Positions 45,756-59,712 of a stretch of DNA of 64,000 nucleotides are shown here, one piece after another. Within the stretch, counting starts at the first letter, position 1. Each line of letters starts with the position of its first letter. The stretch covers positions 62,001 to 126,000 of the forward strand of contig JAUZTG010000017.1 in NCBI GenBank assembly GCA_030734395.1, written 5' to 3'. Below the pieces are notes generated by a model. It was not told where the DNA came from, searched no databases, and worked only from the letters and a program-made list of their open reading frames with translations. The translations under genes were made by a program, and so were the position numbers. Origin of the DNA: Sarocladium kiliense. Its lineage: Eukaryota > Ascomycota > Sordariomycetes > Hypocreales > Sarocladiaceae.

Positions 45756-47761
45756 TCAAGGCCGCGGTGGTTCCTCCTCCAGCATGCACGCATTCTCAAG
45801 CATGTTCGTCCACTTACCGCTTGTGCCTGCATGACTATGCTTGAGATGCTGACGGAAGTGGTCTGCGCGGAAAAACTTCTTCGACGAATTGCACTCGCGG
45901 AACTTGTGCACTCCTTGCAGATGTTGATTGCGCTCCTCAATGTCCTTCTCAGTTGCATATCTCGGCATGACGCCTCCATTCAGGGCTCCGTTGCCAGGCC
46001 CCATGCCTGAGCGAGGAAAGTCTTGACCACAGTAGCCACAGGTGTCAGCCTCGCCAGGCCGGTTCGGCGAGTCGTGGAAAGCTCGGTCATAGCCAGACAA
46101 GGCCGAGCATGACCACGAATGCCGCCGCACGTGCAAAGAATTCTGATGGCGCTCTGCTTCGTTCTTGTTCTTGAAGCGATTTCCACAATAGTTGCACTCG
46201 TACTGTTTCTCAGCTTCATGGGCCCTAGGAAGTATGTCAGACCATGGTCGTCTTGCGATCGATTAAACCTCCGGTCATATAGCAAACTTACTGGAGTTCC
46301 TCGGCAGTCTCAAACTTCTTGGGCTTCTTTGGACAACAATCGCACATGTAGAATCCCTGGATCTTGGGGCCGCCTGGCTTCTGGACTTCAGCAACCTTAC
46401 GAGGGCTTGTGCCGGATGTGTTGCGAGCATGCGGGAGGGCACGCCCAGAAAGTGTCCGTGGACTAGGGTCTGCTGACATCGTAGGCGTGTATGGTGATTG
46501 TGTCGATGTAGGAGATACAGCATTTGGAGACAGCCCCCGAGGTGATAGACGCCCAAATGCACTTGCGGAAGAAGTACCAGCAGACACGGAGGGTGTAGAG
46601 ACGTAGGAGTTTGAGCGAGATGCCGACAACACAGAGGTTGACGGTTCTGAAAGGGCCGTACTGAGTCGCGGAGTTGGCGAGCCGCGAGTGCTGAAATCGT
46701 TCTTCCGTGTCACCATCAGCTGAGAGGGCACGCCCAACATGGGCTCGTCCTCACGAGGGCTTGGGGCACGACGTTTCTGGCTAGCCGCAGCATACCCATC
46801 ATCAAGCCGCAGCCGCTTCAGAGAGGAGTTGTCGTCGATGTCCATCTCGTCGGCTGAGTGACCAATATAGCTGCCCTGGGTGGAGGTCGCGTCGTCGCTA
46901 TTGTTCCGTCTTGTGCGCATCTGGGGAGAGCGTTCGATGTCAGATCCATCTCGTGGCGACCTTTGCTCTCGCGGGCTGTGTGGGAAAGGAAAGGCTCTTG
47001 GTGACATGGCCGAGTACATCGGAGTGTCTGCCCAACGGCCAGGAGAATCAAGACCAGGTCGGTTTGATATATGTACGGGTAGGCTAAGTGTTGGAGGCAG
47101 ACGTGCGTCGAGAGACGAGGAGCCACGGGACCATGGGTCATTGACAGATAGACTGAGGCCAGACGGCTTAGATGTTCTGTGCTCGCTATGACGAGCAGGG
47201 TCGAGCTTCTTCTTCATGCTGTCGACTTGGAGATCGGCCGGAGACTGAAACTGAAAGCTGTTGTGCAAGATGCCAAACTCCTTCGGAATGGAATGGTTTG
47301 ATCTAAAGAGCAAGCCGGTTAGTGATCAGAAGTGTGGTCGAAGGCGTTGCACATCGTCACAGGACGTCCACTTACCGATCTGTCGATGGGAAGCTTGCGT
47401 AGCCCTCATCGCCGCCATTAGTACTTGACGTATCACGTCTCTTGAAGAAAGGCCGGTCTTCGGCGTACGATGAGCCAATGCTTCCATATCCGCTGTTTAT
47501 TGATGATGGAGCATAGCCGTGATGGGCAGGTTCTTTGTCCAGTCTTCGCATATCGTCGATATGAGGAGCGTCCCCGAAAGGAAGGAATCGTGGCGGCGGT
47601 AATGGGGGAGGAGCCTCGTGTTGAGAACGCATGCCGGGTATCGCCTGTGCAGGGCTGCTGCTAAAGGGAGAGTCATGTTGACCACGGAAGCGGTCGTGAG
47701 CAGCTCCTCTAATACTCGGTAGGGCCTGGGGAGGCTCCCTGTAGACAGGGGACAAAGCCAT
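45756..47761 (-). CDS. C2H2 zinc-finger protein, probable transcription factor
   Basis: Three exons, 47761-47376, 47302-46292 and 46224-45756, with introns of 73 and 67 bp. From the first in-frame ATG the product is 621 residues. The first 440 are Ser/Pro-rich and disordered, with repeated SPR motifs. The zinc-finger block begins with YMCDCCPKKPKKFETAEEL, which the second intron interrupts, and continues with a finger whose ligands are Cys476, Cys479, His492 and His497 (YECNYCGNRFKNKNEAERH). Later come CGYCGQDF and a conserved ECNSSKKFFRADHFRQHL region, then TSGKWTNMLENACM. This arrangement is shared by an ascomycete-wide C2H2 family whose targets I do not know. The frame is open well upstream of 47761 without an ATG, so an upstream exon is possible. 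Confidence 0.85.
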
Positions 47762-50700
47762 GATGTCTCCTGAGTAATGGGCCGGATCTGACCGGTAGTC
47801 TGAGGTATGCGGCTGTATCGAAGTACCCAAGGGCGAGGTCGAATGCGGGCCCGACAACGGCAGGACGGAGTAGACTGGTAGCCAAGGTGGGCTCAGGAGT
47901 ACGCACGATGCAGCGTCATGGGACGTGAAATGGCCGAGAGATCGGAGATCCGGCGAGAGAAAAGGTTGAGTCGAGTGCTGAAAATCAGGGGCGAAGGACA
48001 GTGGCGATGCGGTCGGTTGGCTTCGCGTCGATGGATGGCTCAGCTTGCCTAGAGACGCTAGAGGCGAACGAGGGTAGACGCGGCAGCGAATCGCCGACTA
48101 CAGAAGGGATGTATGAAGAATAAGGCGGGCCAAGAAGAATAAGAGCTGCGGAATCCCGAACAAGAACCGCCGATAGTACCAAATAGTCGATTCACGAGTT
48201 CTGTTGGGCGGGTCGATGCTGCTGGTAGGCTAGTATGAGCAGAGACTCTCGCTGCTTGGAATGTAGGACCGGTGTTCGTCGTGGCAAGAGGAAGAACGAA
48301 ACGTCTCAACCGATCTATTTGAATCCTTGGAGATTGCAGGAATCAAGGTCGCTGAGATGTCGCCAGGGAGTTGAGTCCGGGCCACGCAGTCGTAGGAAAG
48401 GACGACGATACTGTCGAGAGTTTTGGTTATGAAAGCTGCTGGCGAGTGGGAAGTAGACAGACGAGGTGAGGCGAGTCGACCAGAAGCAGTGACGGCGCTT
48501 CGAGAGTTATTATGGGAGGAGAGGGACAAGATGAGGAGTGCGGGTTGACGAGGAGGGGGGGTGTGTTTGCCAGTGTTTATTTGAAAGGCTGAAAGCTGAG
48601 AGATGGATGACGGCGCAAGGTGAAGAGATGAGCGACGGACTCCTCACGCTCCTGGGGGAGTGAGGGATGGATGGATGGGCGGGGAGGGGAGTGGAGGGGG
48701 TGGTTCAGGGCCTGGTGATGGGATGGGATGAGCGAGCGAGCGAGAGCGACATATAGTCCAGGCGTTGACACAACAGTGGCAGAAGGTACCGTCAGCCCAG
48801 ATGGTGGTTGCTTGGGTTGGAATTAGCGGGTGCAGGGCACCTTACTAGGCGCTTCGCCTGGCAGGGTTGGAATTCGCAGGCTGGCAGTTGAACTTTGGTT
48901 GGCTCCCAGCGGGCTGGCAGCGCTGGCTCAGTGGACGTGGACTATAGTGGGGATCCCGCAGCTGGCCTTGGTAGGAGAAGATGGGCGAGGTCGGTGAGGT
49001 GTGGGTGTGGTGCTCTACAGTGGTTGTAACGACGGGTAGGCGCGTGTTAATTAGGTGTCCTCGGTGGGTTTCTTCAAGGTTGAGAGGGCGCACAAGGGTG
49101 AGAGGGTGTGAGAAGGAGGGGTGAACTACAAACGTCAGGGCAGTCAGAGTGGATTGAACGGACCCACTGCTTCCAGCGTCGAGGCAGGGAAGGGGTCGCG
49201 CAACAGTTCCGCAGGCGAGTGGGTATACCTGGGATGTGGGGACAGGGTCCAGCTGTACTAACTGTTCGTCCACTGGTGCTGAACTGACACACTGCTGCAC
49301 CAAAGTGCCCACTGAGAGAGGGGTGTCTGGCTAGCAGAGCGGGTGATCCTCCCCCCATCGACCACTCCCGCAACCCGCATCTCCAGCACAGACCGGCCTG
49401 CTGTTGCAGAGAAGGGGAGTGCGCTGGAAGGCGTGCTCTTGTTGACTGCCAGTGTCATCGCACCTTCCTCTCCTCACCAGAGAAAGGTACCTCCGCTTGG
49501 CAACTGGGCAGGTACCTCAGTTGACCTTGGTTCCTTCCTGCTGGTGACAAACTTGACTGACTGATGGGATAACTGATCAACCTGTGGCTCACCTTTCTAA
49601 ACGATGCACTGCGAGGCAGACAAACTGGCAGGCATCAGCACCATCGACGCGATGCTTGCTGTCACTTATCTAATGTTCCGGCTACCCTTTTTAGTCAGTC
49701 GCCTACGAGGTCTTGCTGAATTGCCTTCTCCTCTCTGGCCCACGAGCCATCGTCACGGGCCCTTCGAAGGTTCGCAATGTATCTCCCTGCCTGCTGTCAA
49801 GGAACGAGACCCCGAAGTGGCCCAATATAGCAACCAGGCCGGGTGGCTCAACCACCACGAGTTTCCCCGATCTTACAGCCATGAAGTGCCGCATGGCATT
49901 CAGCCTTCGTCAACGCATTTTGACCTCGCTGCCCCGCTGCCGAAGAACGCCATGACCACGCCGGCAATTGCAGCCAAGGCCGCTGCTGATGTGATACCAG
50001 GTCTCGCAAGGACGCAAAAAGCCACGCCAGCCATCAGGTCAGCTTTAAGGCAATCACATCATCCATTGTATGGCTTCACGGTGTTCCTGGTCAGAGCTGG
50101 CTCCAGCTCCAAGGCTCTTCGTGACACATCTCTTGGCGACTAACCCGACTTAACAGCAAGCCCACACGCATGTGGCAGCGACCCCACAAGCAGCTGGACT
50201 CGAGTCACGATGTGCCTCGTGTGGTGGTCTCAAGGCTCTCGCGAGCGCTCATTTGGGATACGAAGCATAATGCCTGTCAGCCCCGGGCCAAGCGCCATCG
50301 TCTGCTCTTCAACACAATCATAAGCATCGTTACAATGAGCTTCGTCCCGAGCATTCTCCTTCAAGCTAATGAAAAGGTCTCCAGATTGGGAGAAAGACTG
50401 CTACAGCTGAAATGCGCATGCTCGAGCCTCATACGGCATGTCGATATCCACTTTTGATGAGCCTCGCCTCGCTAGGCAGTCCTGCGGCGTGGCTCCAAGC
50501 ATGATCCTAGATTCACGACACTCAGGATCGGGTTGTAGGGCTGTGTCGACGGCTGCGACGGAGGTCTTCCCCAGGGTGGACAGCGTAGTCCGGCGCAGTG
50601 TTGATATCGTGATCAGGACGCAGAAGTGCAAGCTCCGAAGGATTTACGCGCAATACTTGACAATAGTGTGCAGTCTGGGCCTTGACACTATACGCTCAAC

Positions 50701-52398
50701 TTGTTGCGTTTACCCACAGTTGCCAGATCAGGACAGCACCGGGATTGAAAGGAGCCGGGCATGACCCAACCCGCGTCAGCACCGGAACATTTGCGTTCGC
50801 TGCAATCAAACCGGGTCTCCCCCAAGTATATTGACGAGAACGAGCATGATTGAACAGGGCAAGCCACGAGATCTTTGCTTCAAACGGGCTCCAGATCCAG
50901 TGTTGCAATCGCCGGCCAGCCCTACCGACCTACTCGGGACCCACGGCTGCCAATCCGCCAGTGGCCCAGGATCTGGCTTGGATGACCAGTAGCGCTTCGT
51001 GATGGGTGGGTCTTATGAGCTGGCGAATTGGATCTCGCTTCGCCTGACCGTTCACTGTGCAGTACAGCATCCAATATACAATGATTGTGCACAGCAAAAG
51101 CCACAGACTCGCCTCATGATGGGGATGACAATGCCCAGGTCTGCGCACCGTACAGATGATCTCATGAATCCACTGGGTGCCTAGTGCGCTTGGATTTTGG
51201 GCGTTGCCTCTGCCCCCAGGGCAATAGGAGCCAAGATGCAAGCGCGCTTTCGCTGAACAAATACGGAAGCTCAGGCTCAACACCTGCACCCCTAGCGACA
51301 GTCGCGTTGACTATCTACTGAGCCACTACAAAGGCGCTGCAACCAGAGGCATTGGGATCGAAAATATACGCCCTACAGCCCTACCCGCTTCGGTCAGTGT
51401 CCGCGTGTGGTAGGATCCTTCGGTCCCTTTGTTCTGGCGGCTATTGACGCCCTGCTGGGTGGAAAGGTAGGATTGACATGCTGTACCCATAGTCTGTCGG
51501 ATGCCTGGGGCGCCGGTGCGGGCGTTGTCCATGGTGCACCGCATGGCATCTGGTGCATGGTTTTCGGTACCAGGCTTGGCTCGCCCTAGGGATCCAATTG
51601 TCTTGTAGTTCTCCCATTTGCATACGAGGTATGTTCACCTGCTTTGGGGATGGTGCTACTGTCGCTGCATAGGCGAGCGGCCGCCCAATTGTGCATGCCT
51701 GCAGAGGATTGTCTCTTTTCTGTTTTCCATTCGAGGCGAACAGGGGCTGGCTTCAAGTTGCTAGATGGTTCCTCCGGATACTGAGACTCATTCATTGCAT
51801 TGGCCTCGGGACCCCAGGTTGACCAACAAGTTTTACTATGGCGTATGCTCCAAGATCCTTGCCCTCGTCGTTTCGGGCTATACTTGCCCAAGCTTTGTCA
51901 TGGCCGGGCGACTGAGGGGCGCTGGCCAGGAGGTCAAGAGGGGCGAGATTTGTGGGCGAGACGGGATATTGGATCTCCAGGTGGCATGCATGGGAGGATT
52001 TACTACTTTGCAAGTGGTCTCTGTGGGCAGCGCCCTGAGCATACATACGTGGGCGAGTTGATTGACGGCGTTCATTGCTGTTCAGGGAATCGGTAGAGAG
52101 ACCGGGTTAGGTACCAGGCCATGAGGGGGTAGAGGAATCCAAAAGTAGGTGCAATTTGTTGGTCTCAGGTTGCCACAAGGCGCTATTTGGGAGTGTGTAT
52201 TGGGGCAATGATATAGATAGACACGGAGTATTGTCTCTTGTTTGTTTCTCCATGTCACCTAGATGGCCACGAATAGATGGGACGTTTCTTGAAATAGAAC
52301 TGGGAGAATGGGCAGGTGTAGATGTACAGATGACACAGCACGCATTACATTACAAGTGACCGAACATATGTACTGTACATACTGCAAATAGGAGGGCT

Positions 52399-52427
52399 GT
52401 TGGTTGGTTGTTGGTTGGTTGGTTGGT
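52399..52427. repeat. TTGG tetranucleotide microsatellite
   Basis: Seven imperfect units of TTGG/TGGT with one TTG interruption. Confidence 0.8.
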
Positions 52428-52820
52428 GAAGCTGCCTTTGTTTCGGGAGGTTGCTATTTCCGGGGAGGGGGCATAGGGGGGCGTGCGTGGTTTGTAAGAG
52501 AAACAGGCACCACGATACTCATTACAGGTCAAGGTCAGTAGCGAGGAATTCGTTCCGCGAGATGATTGAGGATAGAATTAGTAGATCATATGAGATGTGA
52601 TGGGACGCGTACGTCTTTGCATGGGGAGGGGGTTTGCTGAGCTTGGATGGATGTGTCATTGACGTTGTTGATGTATCTCATTGAACCTCGTGTGGTTTAG
52701 TGGCAACCGCAGTGGTTGGATGGAGTGGGCTTCACGGTGGGTAGTGTAGTGTACTGTAGGTGCAGCCTCCTCCCTCTACTGAATCAGTTGTGGCGAGTCG
52801 AGTCGTGCCTTGCCTTTTGC

Positions 52821-52865
52821 CTTGCCTTGCCTTGCCTTGCCTTGCCTTGCCTTGCATTGCGTTGC
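52821..52865. repeat. CTTGC pentanucleotide microsatellite
   Basis: Seven perfect CTTGC units (52821-52855) are followed by two variants, ATTGC and GTTGC. Confidence 0.9.
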
Positions 52866-53995
52866 ATTTGCCTTATGAGAACTGCGCCACAAGTTTGATA
52901 CGACGCAGTATTCCTTTTCCAAGTACCGAGTCAGTAGGATCAGGTTTTCCTGGCAGATGGGAGGTGCCCGATACGGGATATCACTGGGGATCTATAGCGA
53001 TGATCTTATTGAACCTTCTTTTTTTCCCTCTCAATCCACTTATCAATGGTCTATGAGTAGAGCAGGGTAAATCCGTCCCTGCGATCGGGTGTACAAAATC
53101 GTAGATGTACCAGTGCCCGGCTTTCGACCTTCGGATCCGCAAAGTTCGGGTGGGAGGGAGATCTGTCTCTTGAGTGAGTGAAATTACCAGAGTGACGCAT
53201 CACCAAGAACAGCATAGCTCATGATCGTCCCCGGACTAAATCAGTTTTACTTTTTGTTATTTTATTCCCTCTCCGGCAATTCGTAAGGCTCAAGCGTCTA
53301 GCAATGCTAATGCCGAGATGACAGCGTGACGAGGCGCCCCCCTTTTGCCACGAGTGAAGAAAGCTACACGACACCAAGGAACAGACGCGCGCGTGTACCT
53401 TGCAGCTAGAGGGCAGCCTTCTGCTTTGTTTGGTTGCTAATAAACTCGCCGACCTGGATCTCCATGGTGTCCCACTTGGAGAGCCCACCTTCGGGGACCA
53501 TTTGGGTTTGAGGCTACGGTCCGCTAGTATTAGTATATCTCTCTCACCAATATGGTCACTTATCATCTCTAGTGACTTGTCTATGTAACGCAATCGCCAG
53601 GCTGTGGTCTTGTCCAGGGCAGGCAACGAACGTGACCAAGCTTTTTAGGGCCGTCCAGACTGGCGGGATTGGTCCTGACAGAGGGGCGTGTGCGGACGTG
53701 TGTTTGCGTACGTGGCTGGGGCTGTGAGTGTTGCCAACGGCAGACGCCGTCTGAACTTTGATCGGTGGATGGGGTGAATTGAGTTGGCTGTAGGGAGGCT
53801 CTGAGGGAAGCAGTGTGCGATGTTGAAATGTCATCCATACAGGGACTCAGGGAGTGTCTTTGTCGCGGAGGTCTTTCGGCTAGACGGAGTTGGCATGTCT
53901 GTGATCTGCTTTGGCAGCCCTGGCCACTGTCTTGGTACGCGTACATTCCTTCGTGTCTGGGTTTATTGTCCACGAGACCTGAATCACAAGCCTTA

Positions 53996-54019
53996 GCAAT
54001 ACCTCGGGCAATACCTCGG
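53996..54019. repeat. Perfect 12-bp tandem duplication
   Basis: GCAATACCTCGG occurs at 53996-54007 and again directly at 54008-54019. Confidence 0.9.
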
Positions 54020-57000
54020 CTCAGCAAGTGCAATTAATGACACCCTAGAGCTTCATTTCGACCAAACCCCAGCCAGCGCGGTCTTGTCGTGAGTTTGGCA
54101 GCGCACACTTGAGGCGCGCCCCACAAGGGCTGAGGGTTGGCGAGACGCCATATCCCCATCCCATGCTGCTTTGCCTGCCAGGAGTAGCTCCAGTGTCCCC
54201 GTCACCTTCGCTCAACTCGGCAGTGTAGCGCGAGATGGCGCGTCGCCATGTCGGTAGTTGGGTTTCGCAAGTGAGCAGGTCTCCGCTCAGACCTGGGCAA
54301 GCAACAGGGCCAGAATCAGGGTGATGCAGCAGCGGCATAGCCCTTGATGGGAGAGGGAGGTATGCTTGCGCGTTCAACTGCCTTACATAACCTTACCGTA
54401 ATCCTCTCGATTTCCTGCTTCGTCACCAGGGCCGTGGGGAAGTGTTGGCTGGTGGTGGGGGTTGTCCTGAACTCAGTTTTATGCTCTGTTTCCACTGATA
54501 CTGAGGCCAGTGGGCGGCCTCTCGGGCTCTGGGATAGGAGGGGCTTTAGCTTGGCCGAGGGTCCGAAAGAGGCGGCTCGTCTCGCTGAGATGTCACAAAA
54601 CCAAGGCTTTGAGAACGGTGAATATAGAGCACTGGTTTGTCATAATTGACCACTTCCAATGCGTTATACCAAAGATGGAGAACGTCGGCTGATGGACCCT
54701 GGTCGGCTCTTGGATCAGTTTCCCATGTGGCTCAATGTAACATCAACGAGGGATGACGGGACTTGCCCAGGGCCAGGAGCCACAGCTCTGACGCATGCAC
54801 TCGCAGAGCCCTCAACCCCCCTTGCTTGCGTTTCATGGCCATGTGAACTACTAGTACGCGCGTGTAAACTGTCGTAGGGCCGATATAGTTTGGCAGCTCT
54901 GATACATCGCATCTTCTTCAGGTGCAAGCAGGGTGCAGGGCGCCCTCCTACACGCCCCTAGTCTCCACCCAATCTTGCCTTGAAGAGGGATTTGGGCCGA
55001 AAGAGCAAAAGCCAAAAAAGCACTGGTACACCGCATCATGGCGGCCACACCCGTAAAACAAATGTTATAGCGATGCCAACCAGCAGATGAACAGTGCGAC
55101 GGCGGTTGGACCAGCCTCGGCATGTGTTTCCTGTTAATGCTAATAGAAGCGTCGACTATAGGCGATAGTTGTTCGAGGCAATAAGGTTGAGATGGAGACG
55201 ATTTTAACGCACCCTGTCAGGTTTGCGGATGAAGAGATGTCCGCTTCCTTCTCTTCAACTCCTAGCCGATCACGGGGACACGGTGTGGCATGACGGTAAT
55301 ACGAGGCTGGAATCCATGAGGCTGATGTGAGGCTCGCAAATACTTGACTGTCATGTAAGAACAGCATACGTGATATCATGGCGTAGCGCAAAGCACTGAC
55401 ACTCCCTGAATCGTTCTCGAAGCTTGAGGTGGATCGCCATATTCGGCCAGACCTGAATCGCGTATTAAAGGCCCAGGCTCTGGTCCTGGAATTCTGTCAA
55501 AGTTATTGGCCGTTGATTGCGGCTTGTTGCTCAAGCCACCGCGGATCCCGCCCCCTCTCTCAAAGGTATGTATTTTGCCGGCGTTCTGCTGGTATATCCT
55601 GGAAAACAGATGATTCAATACGACAGTGTTGCAGAAGCATGTTCCGCCTTACAGGCGTTCCGCGTGAGAGCCAAGACCCCGGCGCAACGGGATGATGAGC
55701 GGTACCAGGGCCGGTTCCGCCCCCGGGGCTCAAGGTGGAGGAGCGTCACCCTCACTAATCGTTGCCAGCCTCTCATGCAATATCCGTCAGGTCTGGGGCG
55801 TCTCTCTTCTCCACGCTGGTTTTGGGGCTCTTGATCAAGTATCGTGTCTCGATAGCTTGGAAGGGGTCAATGAGCAGGATGACCTTCCACACCCGTAGGG
55901 TTGCAACGAGCATCTGCATAGACTATTGCCACGCCCTTTGTCCCCATTCATGCCCCTGGCATCCCGATCGGGACATTGTTCCGTGCGCCGTTGCGCCGGG
56001 CGGGTGGGGTGCTACAGCTGTGCGCTTGTCTCGTGGTGAGAACCATCTCGTGGCTGATTGTCACGCAGCGAGTCAGCTTGGAACAGTGATTGACCTTGGG
56101 TCCCGGTGAGCGACTAATGAGTGCTCCTGCTGTCCAGAGGTATTGTTCGTCAAACGAGGGGTGTCAGCCCTAAGAGGTCGAGGGGCAATCATCTTGTCCA
56201 AGGTTTGGTCTCATTTTCTCATGAGACCGCGATCCACACGATACCTAGGCGCAGGCGGTCTGGAGGTGGTGACGTTCAGTGACATGCCCGCAATGTTGCA
56301 TGTACCGTTGCGTCGTAACAGATGAGCGTAGATGTCGAACGTAGTTACATGCTGCCTTTGTCGTTGACCGTGGAACCGGAGGACCGTTCTGCTTCTTTCC
56401 AGTTCTTCCCCACGACCCCAGTGCTCACTGTCAATGTTGAAGAGCACACAGCACATCACTGCCTGCCGCGCTCCTTTTTTTTTTTTCACATATGACATGT
56501 GCCCAAACCGTGGATCCCAAAAAGTCGCCGGATGGCACACGACTGCATGAGCCACTATGATGACGAGGATTTGGGAACCGTCTGCCAATCGCTGGCCAGT
56601 TCAGGCGAGCCGGATCACACATTACTCCATATGCATGATCAGTCAGGTTTAGCCAGCCGTGTGGCTTCTAGAAACCGACTAATAGGGCTACGGTATCATT
56701 GCGGATTGCAACCTTTCTCAGACTTTGCCTCTGCACCGTTCAGCCGTTGCGCCATCAATCAAGCAGAGCCACCTTATTGTAGGGCGAAAATGAGCAAGTG
56801 CACACGTCATGTTGGTAGCCATGCTAGGGTTCCCTTTGTCGGATGGCGAAAAGTAGGCGAGGAGAGCAAGTCAACACAAGGCAGCCGTGAGGATGGACCG
56901 TACCCCAGACTATTGAGGATATCCGCATGGCGGTTTTCCCACTTTCGGTTCCAAGGCAGCACGCACGCCGAGGAGTGCAAAGATTGGATGAGGACGGCTG

Positions 57001-59295
57001 GGAATAAGCGGGAATCTTTGATCCTGGTGGGTACTCAAGGGCCCTCAGGGCAAGTTCCGCCATGAGTACAATATGGCTGCCTGTTGATCAATAGTCTCTC
57101 TTCCCTGCGTGTCGCTGCCTTCTCGAAACATGAAGGCAAGCTCCGAATGAGATGAATTGGATACGATTAGCTCTTGTAATTTTGTCTCGATGGCCAATTT
57201 GGGTAAGGATAGGCAGCATGAGAGGGACCAAGCGACCTGAGGAGATGCCCTCACAGTTAATGCATTGGTTGTGATAGGCTCGCTAGCTCGCGAATCTAGT
57301 CCCATCGTTGCGTTCGGACGTGTGATTCGCAAAATTTTTATATGCAGAAGTTCCACATGACTGGCTTCTTCTCAAGCCACTTCAAGGCTGCGGGCTCTAT
57401 CTCCGGTTCCTGCGTTGGCACGGAAGCTGGTGTATCATATGTTCAGCACTCGCCTGTCTTCCACACCAAGGACGGATCGGTGGAGAGCCAGCCTTCCCTC
57501 GCGGCGCTAAAGTTACGTCTGAAGCCAAGCAGAGTCGATTGCATCTGTAGTTGGTACAATCGAGGCGTGTTGAATATGGTCCCCATAAGCCGCATGCATT
57601 AGCGGATTTTGATGGTTGAGACACGAATAGAGTGGCGATCATCCTTCCGGAACGATTCGGGATGAGCGGCGCGCTCAGGTCGTCGTGGACTGGCGGGAAT
57701 GCTTGAGGTTGGCCTTGGCTTCAAATAAGTCCAAGACTCACTGGCCGAGCATCGACTTCAGCTCGAATCGCGTCAATTTCACTATGCGACGGTCCGCCGC
57801 CACGCGCTGTTCGTACGGGGCTGAAAGCCACTTGCCTGACAGACGAAGTGGTGTACAGAATCTGTGCAAATCTTCCCACAGGGCTGAAGGATTGAATGCA
57901 CACTACATGCTACAAGTGGCAGCAAGTGTAGCTACACACCCTTCACTCTGAGGAAGCTCAGTCCGCGAATGGGTACCTTGAACGTCGAAATGCAGGACGC
58001 CTCACAAACTATATCTTTTTGAGCAAATACAAAGGCAGCATGGTGCGGCACCCAGCGCATTCCGCGTACTTGGATGCGAAGAGGCTCACGAAGGAGCACC
58101 GTAGACTTGAGTCGTATCACGAGCTGATTACGGGGATACGTGTAGGGTTTGCTCCTTTTGGTTGTCCATTTGATTTCTTTGGCTCGGTGCTGGTATTTTT
58201 TATTTTTTATTTTTATTTTGCATCTTCACTTTGCAATCTCAACCGGAGTGGGATGAGGAACAGTGTTACAGCAAAGGGCCGGAATACCTGTTCTTCTGCC
58301 GAGGGTTCAATTGCAGCCGACATGCAACCAGATGGACCATCCCCTTCGATCAAGTCATAAAAATCTGACCAAGTGCCATGTGAGATTTGTGAACCATGTG
58401 TGGAGCAGCGAGAGAGCTTGGTCGCTCGCCTGGTCATCACTATGTCGTCCATGGCGATCTCGACGGCATGATCGAGCTGTAGTCTAGATCTGAGGTCAGC
58501 GCCATGCCTACAGAGGGGCACACGTTCGATGTCAACTGCCATGTCAATGACACGGCCTTGAGGTAACCGTGTTTGGGTATTGCGCCGATGTCAGTGCTCG
58601 TAGTAAGCATCTTGGGGCCTCAAATCGCCCAACAAGGCCGCCAAAGTCCCCGACAGACGAATGCATGGGGTTTGGTGACGAGGCTTGCGGGTCTGCAATG
58701 ACAAAGTTCATCTAACATGGTGGCAATCTCGAGCTATCCTTTGTCCGGCCGGGCTATCGATCTGAATCGGATTTAACCCTCGTCGAAGGCTAGCAAAGGA
58801 AGGTCTCGACCACTGTCGAATCGAGCCATTACAGCTGAGCAACCAACGGGACAGGCACGTTACAAAGGGATAGCCCAACGGGTATCATTCCTCCCAAGAG
58901 GCAGACGAGCGACGATACTGTGTACGAAGCGCTGGTCAGGTTGCAGTCCATAGCGTTCCCGAGCCCGCCGGGTACTTAATTCGTCGTGGCGACAGCTCAA
59001 GGCCTCTCTCCCTTGAAGGTTGCCTGTTCTGTATCTTACCAGCATTTCTAGTGCTTCATGCTATTCAAATTAAGCTTTCTCATCCGCAAGAAGTGGGACA
59101 AGGTTTGCTGCGCCACTAACACAGATGAAAGGGGTAGTCTTCTGGAACCTGTTGTGAATCCACAATAATGTTGAGGCCCTGTCCATCCGACAATACTCGG
59201 TCACTCCTACCGTGCAGAGAGTTGAAAGATGGATGATCGTACGCCAGCCATCTACATTGGCTGAGATTTGATCGGCGGTCCATGCGAGTGCCTTG

Positions 59296-59712
59296 TCAAT
59301 CAATGTCTGAACCGAGGCTCATCGGGCCATGAGAACCCAATTCAGCTGGATTTCCGACAGGACCATGGAACCTCAGATTGGTCTCAAGGCCAAACTGGGT
59401 CCAGGTAGGCAGAGGTGGTGGCATGTGGGCGTGGTGATAAACAGCATGCATTGAAGGAGCCGCAGTTCCGAGATAGGGCTGGAAGTACGACGCTTCCTTG
59501 CAGTCTCTGTTGAAAAGGTGAGGATCCTGGCCATCGCTCCTCTGGACAAATTCATAGTACGGAATGTCCGGGGTGGGCACAATAATGCCGAAACGCGACG
59601 TCAGTTGCCGGATGATACCTTGTGCCTGATCGACATAACCCCTTGGCCCTGGTAACGTAGTGGATGGCCCCCAACGCCCAAGGCATGGTGTTTTCGGGCC
59701 TTTGTCGCTCAA
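59296..59712 (-). other. Unassigned coding-like open frame, probable 3' exon or gene remnant
   Basis: The frame is open for 138 codons after a TTG and closes with TGA at 59296-59298. The last 110 or so codons look like real protein: balanced composition, no low complexity, aromatic and Gly/Pro patterns such as VDQAQGIIRQLTSRFG, PDIPYYEFVQRSDGQD and FNRDCKEASYFQPYLG. An in-frame upstream TGA near 59726 and the lack of an early ATG mean any gene needs an upstream exon. A plausible acceptor (ttaccag) lies near 59650. Further upstream, the minus strand has another open frame at 60010-60363, starting with a hydrophobic segment (FFRWWSTLLLLPYINSDLVV), but I could not join them. No family was recognised. 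It could be a real multi-exon gene, a relic, or chance. Confidence 0.4.

Noticed and set aside
49604..50143. 179-codon plus-strand open frame with ATG
   Set aside because: Codon third positions show no clear bias and I see no domain. Frames of this size occur by chance several times in this window.
56499..57065. 188-codon plus-strand open frame
   Set aside because: Random-like composition, frequent Cys/Arg/His/Trp, no domain and no coding bias.
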